A DNA stretch of 52,841 nt. Origin: an uncultured Oscillospiraceae bacterium. Its GTDB lineage: Bacteria; Bacillota; Clostridia; Oscillospirales; Oscillospiraceae. The notes under the pieces were generated by a model. The model saw nothing but the letters and a program-made list of their open reading frames with translations, had not been told where the DNA came from and ran no database searches. The stretch is from positions 1 to 52,841 of the forward strand of contig CATLFX010000014.1 in the NCBI GenBank assembly GCA_949935795.1, written 5' to 3'. Shown here piece by piece: positions 31,370 to 40,484 of the stretch. The translations under genes were made by a program, and so were the position numbers. How positions within the stretch are numbered: position 1 is the stretch's first letter; the number at the start of each line of letters is the position of its first letter.

Positions 31370-31816
31370 TTAGTTGCCGGGGTTGTATGTATATTGGGCC
31401 GCGGCCGCCTGACCAGTGATTTGCTCACCGCTCGGTCCATTGCTTTCAAAAGTGAGATAGAAGGTGCACGCTTTGTTGGGGGTGGGTATGATATACAAAA
31501 ACGTCTCCTCGGAGGTGCCGGGATTAAAGGTTTTCGATGTCAAATATTTGTTGGTAGAATCCAGGAGGGTGACCACGACGGGCTCAGTGCCCTTATTGCG
31601 GAACCAGACACGGAGATATTTGCCGGCACCGGGGGTAGTGGTAAAGGAGGGCCTATAATAGCCGCTCTCCGCACTGATATAATCATCGTTATAGAGCTGA
31701 GCCAGCGGCATAATCCCCTCGTCGCCGTCATCGGGCTCGGCGGCGAAGGCAGGGGCGGTCAGGGACAGGGACATCACCAGGGCCAGCAGCAGGGACAAAA
31801 AGCGCTTCGTTTTCAT
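31370..31816 (-). CDS. Small secreted protein of unknown function
   Basis: A 148-residue protein with a clear signal peptide (MKTKRFLSLLLALVMSLS, then APAFAA as cleavage site). The mature part starts with an acidic EPDDGDEGIMPLAQ and continues as a probable beta-sandwich (YLRVWFRNKGTEPVVVTLLD; ACTFYLTFESNG). There are no catalytic motifs. The 155-residue protein encoded just upstream has a similar design, and the small peptide after blaR1 shares the DDG-GI-P start. GC is lower than in surrounding genes. Confidence 0.8.
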   Translation of the reverse strand: MKTKRFLSLLLALVMSLSLTAPAFAAEPDDGDEGIMPLAQLYNDDYISAESGYYRPSFTTTPGAGKYLRVWFRNKGTEPVVVTLLDSTNKYLTSKTFNPGTSEETFLYIIPTPNKACTFYLTFESNGPSGEQITGQAAAAQYTYNPGN

Positions 31817-31861
31817 AAGAGTAAAGCTCCTTTCCTTATGTTGTGTGGGACATGTATAAGG

Positions 31862-32329
31862 TCAATAGTTCACAAACCCAACCACACGCACAGTTTGAGA
31901 AGAATTGTTCCTAATCGCTATCGAATAACTCCCGCTTTGACTGATTTCAAAAGCCTGATTGATACTACCTCCTCTCACATTGATCGAGTAAAATTTGCCA
32001 TTGGGAGCTATCACGCCAAAGTCTATACTGGCTGACGACGGCGAGTAGGAACAATTAAATGTGACCGTGTCCTTGGCCTGTAAAAAAACCGGTTGGCCTA
32101 CAGTGCATATGGAATGTGCAGAGATGGTCACACTAGCAGGGTTGTTTGCCCGTGGCATGAAACCCCCTTCCCAGTGCTCCACAGTTGACAGGTCTACCCA
32201 TTCCCATCTCAAATCTTCCAACCGTATTTCGTCTTTACTGGTGATTTCGGCCGCATTCGCCGGGATGGTCAAAAGACCTACCGCTGTGGCACATACGCAC
32301 AGTGCACATAAAAAACGCTTCAATTTCAT
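31862..32329 (-). CDS. Small secreted protein of unknown function
   Basis: A 155-residue protein with a signal peptide (MKLKRFLCALCVCATAVG, cleavage near NAA). The mature part ends in a beta-rich domain (ASIDFGVIAPNGKFYSINVR; FEISQSGSYSIAIRNNSSQT) resembling the layout of the next gene's product, so the two are probably distant paralogues. It starts 12 bases after the stop of the membrane-tethered HTH regulator, and the three genes likely form one operon. GC is noticeably lower than in the window at large. Confidence 0.8.
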   Translation of the reverse strand: MKLKRFLCALCVCATAVGLLTIPANAAEITSKDEIRLEDLRWEWVDLSTVEHWEGGFMPRANNPASVTISAHSICTVGQPVFLQAKDTVTFNCSYSPSSASIDFGVIAPNGKFYSINVRGGSINQAFEISQSGSYSIAIRNNSSQTVRVVGFVNY

Positions 32330-32341
32330 AAACTACCACCT

Positions 32342-32833
32342 TTACTCGGCTTCGTCTTTCATAATCACGATCCCGCCGGGTCCAGCGGGTATATTAGTTA
32401 TTTCCGACGGATCAATGTCCTCTCCTATTAAATCGTCGATTCGAATTGGACCGTCCTCCGGTTCTTTGAAAATCGCAGAGCAAATCGTGACCGTAATCAC
32501 TACCACTGTCAGCAAAACGCAGACTACTAAAGCGACAGCCCTTGCCATCTTCCATGTGTCCGTCCTCCTGGAGCGCTGCGCAGCATCCGGATTTTCCTCC
32601 ACCGCCGCCGCTGTGGCGGGCGGTTCCCCGCATTGCGGTTCTCCGTTCACCAGCTCGTCCAGGGAGACGCCGTACAGGCGGCTCAGGGCAATCAGCTTTT
32701 CGGCGGTTGGGGCAATAACGCCCCGTTCCCATTTTGAGACGGTCTGGCGGGTGACCTCCATCTCCCTGGCCAGCCTGTCCTGGGTCCACCCCTGCTTCCG
32801 GCGCAGTCTGGACAGTTTTTCCTTCAGCTCCAT
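32342..32833 (-). CDS. Membrane-tethered XRE-family HTH regulator
   Basis: A 163-residue protein. Residues 1 to about 62 are an XRE helix-turn-helix (LSRLRRKQGWTQDRLAREME, VTRQTVSKWERG, APTAEKLIALSRLYGVSLDE). After a linker comes one membrane segment (MARAVALVVCVLLTVVVITV) and a short acidic outer tail. One-pass HTH proteins of this kind are thought to link a surface signal to local gene expression; the two secreted proteins encoded next are obvious candidates. ATG follows GAAAGGAGA. It has its own promoter, divergent from mtaB. Confidence 0.88.
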   Translation of the reverse strand: MELKEKLSRLRRKQGWTQDRLAREMEVTRQTVSKWERGVIAPTAEKLIALSRLYGVSLDELVNGEPQCGEPPATAAAVEENPDAAQRSRRTDTWKMARAVALVVCVLLTVVVITVTICSAIFKEPEDGPIRIDDLIGEDIDPSEITNIPAGPGGIVIMKDEAE

Positions 32834-32938
32834 TGTAGTTTCTCCTTTCACGCTGTTCAATGATACTTTTGGTTGCGTTGGCGAAGCTTTTTGGTTTCCT
32901 TCGCCTTTTTTGACCCATTTTTGTTACATTCAGTTTCA

Positions 32939-32967
32939 ATTATATCATACGCTTCCGGCCGGTTCAA
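32939..32967 (-). promoter_or_regulatory. Promoter of the HTH regulator operon
   Basis: On the minus strand TTGAAC and a perfect TATAAT are 17 bases apart. The leader between it and the start codon contains GGCGAAG/CTTCGCC, a seven-base inverted repeat. Confidence 0.8.
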
Positions 32968-32984
32968 GAAGCGCCGGGCAGCGG

Positions 32985-33013
32985 TTGCAAACAGGCCCCT
33001 TTGATGGTATAAT
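32985..33013 (+). promoter_or_regulatory. mtaB promoter
   Basis: TTGCAA and a perfect TATAAT are 17 bases apart, 33 bases before the mtaB ATG, back to back with the HTH operon promoter. Confidence 0.85.
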
Positions 33014-33046
33014 AGCGGGAAAATTCCGCTGGAGGGGGCGCAGATC

Positions 33047-34342
33047 ATGAACATCGCCATATACACCCTGGGCTGTAAGGTAAACCAGGCGGAGACTCAG
33101 GCCATGGAGCGGGAGCTGGCCGGACGGGGCCATGCGCTGGTCCCCTTCGACGGCCCGGCGGACGCCTACATTGTCAACACCTGCACCGTCACCGCCGTCA
33201 GCGACAAGAAGTGCCGGAACGTCATCCGCAGAGCCAGGAAAAGCGCTCCGGAGGCGGTGGTGGCGGTGTGCGGCTGCTACGCCCAGACCGACCCGGAGGC
33301 CGTAGCGGCGCTGGGGGTGGACCTGGTGTCGGGCTCGGCGGGCCGGATGGCCTTTTTGGATGAGCTGGAAAAGCTGCTCCGGGCCAGGGGGGAGCAGGTT
33401 GTAACCGTGGACAAGGCGCTGGCCCGCCGGGACTTTGAGCGTATCCCCGCCGGGGGCGGGGCGGGCCGCACCCGGGCCATGCTCAAGGTGGAGGACGGCT
33501 GCGTCAATTTCTGCTCCTATTGCATCATTCCCTATGCCCGGGGGCCGGTGCGCTCCCTGCCGCTGGGGGAGGCGGCGGAGCAGGCCCGCAGGCTGGGGTT
33601 GGAGGGATACCGGGAGGTGGTGCTCACCGGAATTGAGATCTCCTCCTGGGGCCGGGACCTGAAAACCGGAGAGACCCTCATCGACCTGATTGAGGGGGTG
33701 TGCGGGGCCGCGCCGGACCTGCGGGTGCGGCTGGGCTCCCTGGAGCCCCGGACCATCACGGCGGAGTTCTGCCGCCGGGCCGCCGCCCTGCCCAATCTGT
33801 GCCCCCACTTCCACCTGTCCCTCCAGTCTGGGTGCGACGCCACCCTGGCCCGGATGAACCGCAAATATGATACCGCCCGGTATTTTGAGAGCGTTCAATT
33901 ACTCCGGGAATACTTTCCGGACCCGGGGATCACCACCGACCTCATCACCGGATTTCCCGGGGAGACCGGGGAAGAGTTTGTCCAGACCCTGGCCTTTGTG
34001 GAGCGGTGCGCTTTCACCGCCATGCATGTGTTCCCCTATTCCCGCCGTCCCGGCACTCCGGCGGCGGACATGCCGGGGCAGGTGCCCAGGGAGGAGAAGG
34101 AGGACCGGGCCCGCCGGGCCATCGCCCTGGGGGAGTCGCTGGAGCGGCGCTGGCTGGAGGGGCAGGCGGGCCGGACCCTTCCGGTGCTGTTTGAGGAGGA
34201 GAAGGACGGGTTGTGGCAGGGCCACGCCCCCAACTACGCCCTGGTGCGGGCCGGGGGAGAGGACCTGCACAACCGTCTGCTGAAGGTAAAAATCACCGGT
34301 GTGGAGGGAGACGCGCTGAGGGCGGACATCGTCGAGGATTAG
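33047..34342 (+). CDS. mtaB: tRNA t6A37 methylthiotransferase MtaB
   Basis: A 431-residue radical SAM enzyme that adds a methylthio group to t6A at position 37 of ANN-reading tRNAs, giving ms2t6A. The N-terminal cluster cysteines include C10 (TLGCKVNQAET) and C46 (NTCTVTAVSDKKCRN), the third is in CGCYAQTDPE, and the radical SAM motif is CVNFCSYCIIPYARG. A C-terminal TRAM domain follows. The KVNQAET start separates MtaB from MiaB. The start is the ATG after GGAGGGGG. Confidence 0.95.
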   Translation: MNIAIYTLGCKVNQAETQAMERELAGRGHALVPFDGPADAYIVNTCTVTAVSDKKCRNVIRRARKSAPEAVVAVCGCYAQTDPEAVAALGVDLVSGSAGRMAFLDELEKLLRARGEQVVTVDKALARRDFERIPAGGGAGRTRAMLKVEDGCVNFCSYCIIPYARGPVRSLPLGEAAEQARRLGLEGYREVVLTGIEISSWGRDLKTGETLIDLIEGVCGAAPDLRVRLGSLEPRTITAEFCRRAAALPNLCPHFHLSLQSGCDATLARMNRKYDTARYFESVQLLREYFPDPGITTDLITGFPGETGEEFVQTLAFVERCAFTAMHVFPYSRRPGTPAADMPGQVPREEKEDRARRAIALGESLERRWLEGQAGRTLPVLFEEEKDGLWQGHAPNYALVRAGGEDLHNRLLKVKITGVEGDALRADIVED

Positions 34343-34413
34343 CACTCGCGCCGGGAGATTGTGAACGGAGAGTGAACTTTTAGCGCCGCACGCAAATTTT
34401 TTGAAATTGGGGG

Positions 34414-34442
34414 TTGATTTTTCCTGGCAAAGAGGGTATTAT
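34414..34442 (+). promoter_or_regulatory. groESL promoter
   Basis: TTGATT and TATTAT are 17 bases apart, and the CIRCE operator begins 12 bases after the -10 box. Confidence 0.85.
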
Positions 34443-34453
34443 CATACTCGTGG

Positions 34454-34480
34454 TTAGCACTCGAATGAAATGAGTGCTAA
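34454..34480 (+). promoter_or_regulatory. CIRCE operator (HrcA binding site)
   Basis: TTAGCACTC-N9-GAGTGCTAA is an exact match to the CIRCE consensus, positioned at the transcription start of groESL. HrcA, not encoded in this window, is expected to repress here and release on heat shock. A lone exact half-site TTAGCACTC lies at 34339-34347 across the mtaB stop. Confidence 0.97.
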
Positions 34481-34487
34481 CGACATG

Positions 34488-34617
34488 GCGCTGAGCCGTC
34501 GTGAGCAGCGCGGATGGAGCGGAGCGAAAGCAAAAGCCCAAGGCCCGCAGAGCGGGACTGGGTTTTGCTTGAGTCGTAGCGAAGCCGCGCGTTGCGAACA
34601 GGCAAAGCGTGAATACA
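34488..34617 (+). repeat. Structured repeat in the groES leader, copy R1 (long form)
   Basis: The stretch opens with GGCGCTGAGCCG and closes with CGAACAGGCAAAGCGTGA; the same two end blocks recur directly joined between groES and groEL. The interior is a long hairpin: AGCAAAAGCCCA pairs with TGGGTTTTGCT, and inside it CCCGC pairs with GCGGG around AGA; further out GCGCGG can pair with CCGCGC. No open reading frame with a start signal lies in the 312-base gap, so this is the untranslated leader of groES. Confidence 0.7.
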
Positions 34618-34654
34618 GTTAATACGTAAACTATATCATAAGGAGGAACCTGTT

Positions 34655-34939
34655 ATGAATCTCAAACCCCTGTCCGACCGCGTGATCCTCAAGGCCATGG
34701 AAGCGGAGGAGAAGACCAAGGGCGGCATCATCCTCACCGGCGACGCCAAGGAGAAGCCCGAGGTGGCCGAAGTGGTGGCCGTGGGCCCCGGCGGCATGGT
34801 GGACGGCAAGGAGGTCGTCATGACCGTGAAGGCGGGCGACAAGGTGCTGACCAGCAAGTATTCCGGCACCGAGGTCAAGGTGGATGGCGAGAAATACACC
34901 ATCGTCCGCCAGAACGACATCCTGGCCATCGTCGAGTAA
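34655..34939 (+). CDS. groES: Co-chaperonin GroES
   Basis: A 94-residue GroES that caps the GroEL chamber. The start LKPLSDRVILKAMEAEEKTK, the mobile loop TKGGIILTGDAKEKP (about residues 21 to 35), and the end EKYTIVRQNDILAIVE are canonical. AAGGAGG precedes the ATG. It is the first gene after the CIRCE-controlled promoter and its long structured leader. Confidence 0.97.
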   Translation: MNLKPLSDRVILKAMEAEEKTKGGIILTGDAKEKPEVAEVVAVGPGGMVDGKEVVMTVKAGDKVLTSKYSGTEVKVDGEKYTIVRQNDILAIVE

Positions 34940-34942
34940 GAA

Positions 34943-34974
34943 GCGCTGAGCCGCCGCGAACAGGCGAAGCGTGA
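34943..34974 (+). repeat. Repeat between groES and groEL, copy R2 (short form)
   Basis: AGCGCTGAGCCG is followed directly by CCGCGAACAGGCGAAGCGTGA; these blocks correspond to the two ends of the long copy upstream of groES, without its roughly 90-base hairpin interior. CGCT-GA-GCC can pair with GGC-GA-AGCG, leaving a tandem G-A internal loop. Confidence 0.7.
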
Positions 34975-35010
34975 CAACAGTGTTAACACATCTCAAATAT
35001 TTGGAGGTAA

Positions 35011-36642
<1,632 letters not shown>

Positions 36643-36660
36643 GATAGGCTGTTTTGATGG

Positions 36661-36696
36661 AAAGGGCCCTGCCGCAGGCGGCAGGGCCCTTTTTTG
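36661..36696 (+). terminator. groESL terminator
   Basis: GGGCCCTGCCG pairs with CGGCAGGGCCC around a four-base loop, followed by TTTTTT. Confidence 0.93.
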
Positions 36697-36862
36697 CGCT
36701 GCGCTCCATACTGTCAAGAACAGAGGCGGTGCGGCGGGCGGCTGCGCTGTCCAAGGGGTTCGGACGCTGCTGAAATACGGGATTTTTTACCTGGGAGCTC
36801 TGCCGGTTTCCGGCGAGTCAGGCAGGTTTTTGTTTTTCCAGAAAATTTTGTTCAACTTCCTG

Positions 36863-36926
36863 TTGACAAGGGGGGCTTCTGGGGTTACAATAGCAATAGT
36901 TACAATTCAGTTACAAACAGTTACAA
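36863..36926 (+). promoter_or_regulatory. Promoter with four GTTACAA iterons
   Basis: A perfect TTGACA and TACAAT are 17 bases apart. GTTACAA occurs at 36884, 36899, 36910 and 36920; the first overlaps the -10 box and the others run through the transcription start to the ribosome binding site. All four are direct repeats on the same strand, a typical layout for a cooperative regulator. The 165 bases between the groEL terminator and this promoter show nothing else clear. Confidence 0.75.
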
Positions 36927-36943
36927 TTTGTGAGGAGGCTCTC

Positions 36944-37234
36944 ATGGCTGAGAAATCCACTGTACTGACTTACAAGGGCCATCCGCTGCGGCGGAAGGAC
37001 AACCTGATTTACTACGGCTCCATGGCTGACAAATACATCGTCGTGCTCCAGGTGATGAGCACTGAAAAGGACGGCTCTCTGGAACTGGCCAACAAGGTCC
37101 AGGTCCAGCTCCAGCTCACCGACCCCGACCTGAAAAGCCGGGACCGGGTGCAGAAAAAGAGCGAGCAGCCCGATCTGTTTTCCGCCATCGACATGGGTTC
37201 CATCTGGCTGATGCGCGCTCTGGCCGGAAAGTAA
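36944..37234 (+). CDS. Small conserved protein of unknown function
   Basis: A 96-residue soluble protein beginning MAEKSTVLTYKGHPLRRKDN, with a predicted small beta-rich fold (NLIYYGSMADKYIVVLQVMS; KVQVQLQLTD) and a C-terminal helix (FSAIDMGSIWLMRALAG). I do not recognise a named family. The ATG after GAGGAGG was chosen. Its promoter carries four GTTACAA repeats, implying specific regulation. It precedes the NlpC/P60 gene by 44 bases, so cotranscription is likely. Confidence 0.78.
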   Translation: MAEKSTVLTYKGHPLRRKDNLIYYGSMADKYIVVLQVMSTEKDGSLELANKVQVQLQLTDPDLKSRDRVQKKSEQPDLFSAIDMGSIWLMRALAGK

Positions 37235-37278
37235 GCTGTTTTTTACCAAAACGATAATTTTTAATGGGGGTTATACCA

Positions 37279-38199
37279 ATGAATTTGAAAGTGAAGGCGG
37301 TCAAAACCGCAGCCGCTGCCGGGATTATTCTCTCCATGTGCACCGGCGTGGCGTTCGCGTCCATCGGCAGCGCCACGGTCACCGCTGATTCCCTGCGTAT
37401 GCGCAGCGGAGCGGGCACCGATTCAGCCGTCGTCACCCAGGCCCCCAAGGGTGCGCAGGTCTCTGTGGAGGAGGATGCGGGCAACGGCTGGTACAAGGTC
37501 ACCTACGGCGGCAAGACCGGCTACATGTCCGGGGAATGGCTCTCCGTCAGCCTGACGGACGGTACCATCATTCAGGACGAGCCCACCCCCCAGGCCAGTG
37601 AGCCCGAGCAGCAGCGCGGCCTGATCACTGCCAGTGTGCTCAATGTCCGCTCCGGCCCGGACACCACCTATGACAAGGTGGCCACCCTGAGGGGCGGCAT
37701 GGTGGTGGACATCGTGGCCGATACGGGCAGCGGCTGGTATCAGATCGAGTCCGGCTACGTGTCCGCCGAGTACGTCACCCTGGTGGACGCGGATTACGAG
37801 GGCTCCAGCTCCCTGGGCGCCTCCGCCGTGGCCATGGCCCAGAGCCTGCTGGGCTGCCGCTACCGCTCCGGCGCCTCCGGCCCCAGCGCTTTCGACTGCT
37901 CCGGCTTTACATACTACATCTACAAGCAGCTGGGCCATCCCATCGCCCGGGGCTCCTCCAGCCAGTACTACAACAGCGGCTATTTCGTGTCCACCAGCGA
38001 GATGCAGCCCGGCGACCTGATCTTCTTCTTTGACCGCCGTTTTGACAGCTCCGGCGGCACTCTGCCCACCACCCATGTGGGCATGTACGCGGGCGACGGC
38101 CAGTTCATCCACGCGTCCACCACCTCTTACCGGGTGCAGTACGACAGCATCTACGGTTACTATGCCCCCTACATCGTGGGCGCCAAGCGCATTGGCTGA
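37279..38199 (+). CDS. Secreted SH3b-SH3b-NlpC/P60 peptidoglycan hydrolase
   Basis: A 306-residue exported enzyme. The signal peptide is MNLKVKAVKTAAAAGIILSM followed by CTGVAFA. Two bacterial SH3 domains cover about residues 30 to 92 (ADSLRMRSGAGTDSAVVTQA) and 118 to 176 (ASVLNVRSGPDTTYDKVATL). The NlpC/P60 domain follows with catalytic Cys in AFDCSGFTYYIYKQLG near residue 210 and His in TTHVGMYAGDGQFIHAS near residue 263. It probably cleaves stem peptides at D-gamma-Glu bonds. The downstream ATG with GGGGG spacing was preferred to one five codons earlier. Confidence 0.93.
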   Translation: MNLKVKAVKTAAAAGIILSMCTGVAFASIGSATVTADSLRMRSGAGTDSAVVTQAPKGAQVSVEEDAGNGWYKVTYGGKTGYMSGEWLSVSLTDGTIIQDEPTPQASEPEQQRGLITASVLNVRSGPDTTYDKVATLRGGMVVDIVADTGSGWYQIESGYVSAEYVTLVDADYEGSSSLGASAVAMAQSLLGCRYRSGASGPSAFDCSGFTYYIYKQLGHPIARGSSSQYYNSGYFVSTSEMQPGDLIFFFDRRFDSSGGTLPTTHVGMYAGDGQFIHASTTSYRVQYDSIYGYYAPYIVGAKRIG

Positions 38200-38217
38200 A
38201 CAAATATCTAATATTTT

Positions 38218-38255
38218 CCAGCCGCCCGGGCAAATACCGGGCGGTTGGCGCTTCT
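38218..38255 (+). terminator. Terminator after the NlpC/P60 gene
   Basis: CCAGCCGCCCGG pairs with CCGGGCGGTTGG (one wobble) around a seven-base loop, followed by CGCTTCTT; the U-tail is weak. Confidence 0.65.
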
Positions 38256-38280
38256 TAATGGAAAATTATCAATTTGCCTC

Positions 38281-38309
38281 TTTACATTTGGCCTCAACTG
38301 GGATAAAAT
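38281..38309 (+). promoter_or_regulatory. ireB promoter
   Basis: TTTACA and TAAAAT are 17 bases apart, 30 bases before the start codon. Confidence 0.75.
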
Positions 38310-38339
38310 AGGCCTAACAGAAAAAAGGGGGTGCGCCCA

Positions 38340-38594
38340 GTGAACGACATGGACTATACGCGCAAATTCAGCGTAAATTTAAATAAGGACGAGGAGATCC
38401 GCGCCATTCTGTCCTCGGTCTACAACTCCCTGCGGGAGAAGGGCTACAACCCCATCAACCAGATTGTGGGATACATCCTCAGCGAGGACCCCACCTATAT
38501 CACCAACCACAACAACGCCCGCACCCTCATCCGCCAGCTGGACCGGGATGAGCTGCTTCAGGTACTGTTGAAGAGCTATCTTCACGAGAAATGA
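38340..38594 (+). CDS. ireB: IreB family regulatory phosphoprotein (UPF0297)
   Basis: An 84-residue IreB protein. The conserved core [20 protein letters not shown] followed by [20 protein letters not shown] identifies the family. In Enterococcus IreB is a target of the Ser/Thr kinase IreK and phosphatase IreP and lowers cephalosporin tolerance. Usual neighbours ruvX and a zinc ribbon gene are not seen here. GTG was taken as start because AGGGGG lies eight bases upstream; the first ATG is three codons later. Confidence 0.93.
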   Translation: MNDMDYTRKFSVNLNKDEEIRAILSSVYNSLREKGYNPINQIVGYILSEDPTYITNHNNARTLIRQLDRDELLQVLLKSYLHEK

Positions 38595-38598
38595 GATG

Positions 38599-38629
38599 GA
38601 GCGTCCGCCTCAGGCGGGCGCTCTTTTTT
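38599..38629 (+). terminator. ireB terminator
   Basis: GAGCGTCCGCCT pairs with AGGCGGGCGCTC (one wobble) around C, followed by TTTTTT. Confidence 0.88.
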
Positions 38630-38655
38630 AAGATTTGCGAAAGGAACTGCTGCTC

Positions 38656-40365
38656 ATGAAAAGGATCGTATCCATGCTGTTGTCCGCCGCCCTGCTGCTG
38701 GGGCTGCTGTCCGCCTGTCAGCCGCCGGCCGAGGAGTCCGGGCCTCCCACCGCCGAACTAGCCGTCACCGACCTGGCCAGTCTGGCCTTTGACCACTCCG
38801 GCCGGGAGGACCAGGAGGGCCTGGAGGGCCTGTACGCCGGGGAGCACAGGGAAGAGCTGGAGGCTTACACTCAGAACGCCTACAAGATGGAGGAGAAGTG
38901 GGAGGACATGGCGGTGATCCGGGCCACCGGGGCCTCCGCCTTTGAGATCGTTGTGGTGCGTATGGAGGACGACGGTGCCGCTGTGCGTGCCGCCACCGCA
39001 TTTATGAGCTACATCTCCGTCAGGCAGGGGGATTTCACCGGCTACGCCCCCGATGAGGCGAATATGGCGGCCAACGGGGAGATTTTGCAAAACGGGCCAT
39101 ATGCCGCCCTGTTCATCTGTCCCGACCCTGCGGGGGCCAGCGCCGCCGTGGAGGCGGCCCTCAGCGCCGGGGAGCTCCCCGTGCCGGGGCCTGAGGATTC
39201 TGTCCCGCCCGTCACCGGCGTGAAGGAGCTGCGGGACCTGCTGGTGGACAGGGAGGGGATAGACGGGCCGGAGCTGGAGAGGCTGGACGACGGCGGCCCG
39301 GACGCGCTGAGCGCCTATATAGGGGACGCCTACGGCCTGACCCGGGACCAGTGGGAGGAGTGCGCCGTTGCCCGGGACGAGGCGACGGCCTTTGAGGTGG
39401 CGGTGTTCCGCTTCCACGGCGCCAGCGGGGTGCAGGATGTGGAGCTCCAGCCAGCGGAGGACGGTTATTATGAGGTGCCGGTCGGCGGCTCCGATGACAA
39501 TTGGGAGAAAGTTTCAGCGGTACAGCAATGTCTGGACGACTACCTGGGGAAGCGGGAGGCGCAGTTCGACAGCGCCGCTGAGCAGGGAAAGCTGCTCCAC
39601 CAGGCCATCACCATCACCTCGGGAGAGTATGTGGTCATGCTGGCCTGCCAGGACGCGGAAGAGGCGGCCATGTCCTTTGTCAGGGCCGCGGGCACAGGGG
39701 GATATGGGTGCTCTCCCCGATACCGGTATTTAAACACCGACCCCAACTTCCCGGACCGCTGCGCGTTCACCCAGCCCAACCAGGACGACATGTCCCTGTA
39801 CGACACTGCCTCCATTCGGGCGGCCTGGGAGAAAGATGATCCGTCCGAGCTGTCCAAGGAGGACCGAAAAATTTATGACGCCGCCAAAAAGGTGCTGAAA
39901 AAGGTGCTCAAGGACGGCATGAGCGACTATGAGAAAGAATTCGCCATCTACAATTGGGTGGTCAACAACGTGGACTACGACTGGACCCACCAGGACCACA
40001 GGCGGGAAACGCCCCGGGAGTCCTTTACCCCCTACGGCGGGCTGGTAAACCATACGGCGGTGTGCCTGGGCTACGCCACCACCTTCCAGTTGCTGTGCGA
40101 CCTGGCCGGGGTGGAGTGCATCACTGTGCCGGGCGCGGCTTTTGCGAGCCAATCGGACCATGGCTGGAACATGGTCCGGCTGAACGGGGAGTGGTACTGT
40201 GTGGACGCGACCTGGGACGCCAACGCCCGGGAGCGGGCGGGCCGGGGCAGGCCGGAGGATTGGAGCTACTTCAATGTCACCAGCCAGGACATGGTGGACA
40301 GCGACCACCAGTGGGACTACGCCAACACCCCGGAGGCCACGGCCACAGACCGGGGGCAGGGCTGA
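38656..40365 (+). CDS. Lipoprotein with two DUF4358-like domains and a transglutaminase-like domain
   Basis: A 569-residue lipoprotein (lipobox LLSAC at residues 17 to 21). Residues about 40 to 165 and 205 to 345 each look like a DUF4358 domain (first: EKWEDMAVIRATGASAFEIV; second: RDQWEECAVARDEATAFEVA). The C-terminal third is a transglutaminase-like domain with Cys in HTAVCLGYATTFQLL near residue 470, His in DHGWNMVRLNGEWYCVDATW and the following Asp, completing the triad. It probably acts on surface proteins or peptides outside the membrane. The fusion of tandem DUF4358 with this domain is notable. The final part of the gene is followed by a clear drop in GC. Confidence 0.85.
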   Translation: MKRIVSMLLSAALLLGLLSACQPPAEESGPPTAELAVTDLASLAFDHSGREDQEGLEGLYAGEHREELEAYTQNAYKMEEKWEDMAVIRATGASAFEIVVVRMEDDGAAVRAATAFMSYISVRQGDFTGYAPDEANMAANGEILQNGPYAALFICPDPAGASAAVEAALSAGELPVPGPEDSVPPVTGVKELRDLLVDREGIDGPELERLDDGGPDALSAYIGDAYGLTRDQWEECAVARDEATAFEVAVFRFHGASGVQDVELQPAEDGYYEVPVGGSDDNWEKVSAVQQCLDDYLGKREAQFDSAAEQGKLLHQAITITSGEYVVMLACQDAEEAAMSFVRAAGTGGYGCSPRYRYLNTDPNFPDRCAFTQPNQDDMSLYDTASIRAAWEKDDPSELSKEDRKIYDAAKKVLKKVLKDGMSDYEKEFAIYNWVVNNVDYDWTHQDHRRETPRESFTPYGGLVNHTAVCLGYATTFQLLCDLAGVECITVPGAAFASQSDHGWNMVRLNGEWYCVDATWDANARERAGRGRPEDWSYFNVTSQDMVDSDHQWDYANTPEATATDRGQG

Positions 40366-40410
40366 GGGGCCGGAAATAAATTTATATGGTTTATTTTGAC
40401 AAATTAATGT

Positions 40411-40446
40411 ATTTCCTATTGACAATTGGAAATAATTTTGTATAAT
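40411..40446 (+). promoter_or_regulatory. blaI promoter with long palindromic operator
   Basis: TTGACA and TATAAT are 16 bases apart. The -35 box lies at the centre of an 11-base-arm palindrome, ATTTCCTATTG-A-CAATTGGAAAT, with ten of eleven pairs matching. Position and symmetry suit the BlaI-family repressor encoded next. Confidence 0.85.
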
Positions 40447-40484
40447 TGAGTTGTTAAAACCCCGGCGAAAAATAGGAGGTTATC

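Noticed and set aside
36884-36926. GTTACAA repeats as a CRISPR-like array
   Set aside because: Units are seven bases with spacing of 10 to 15; far too short and irregular.
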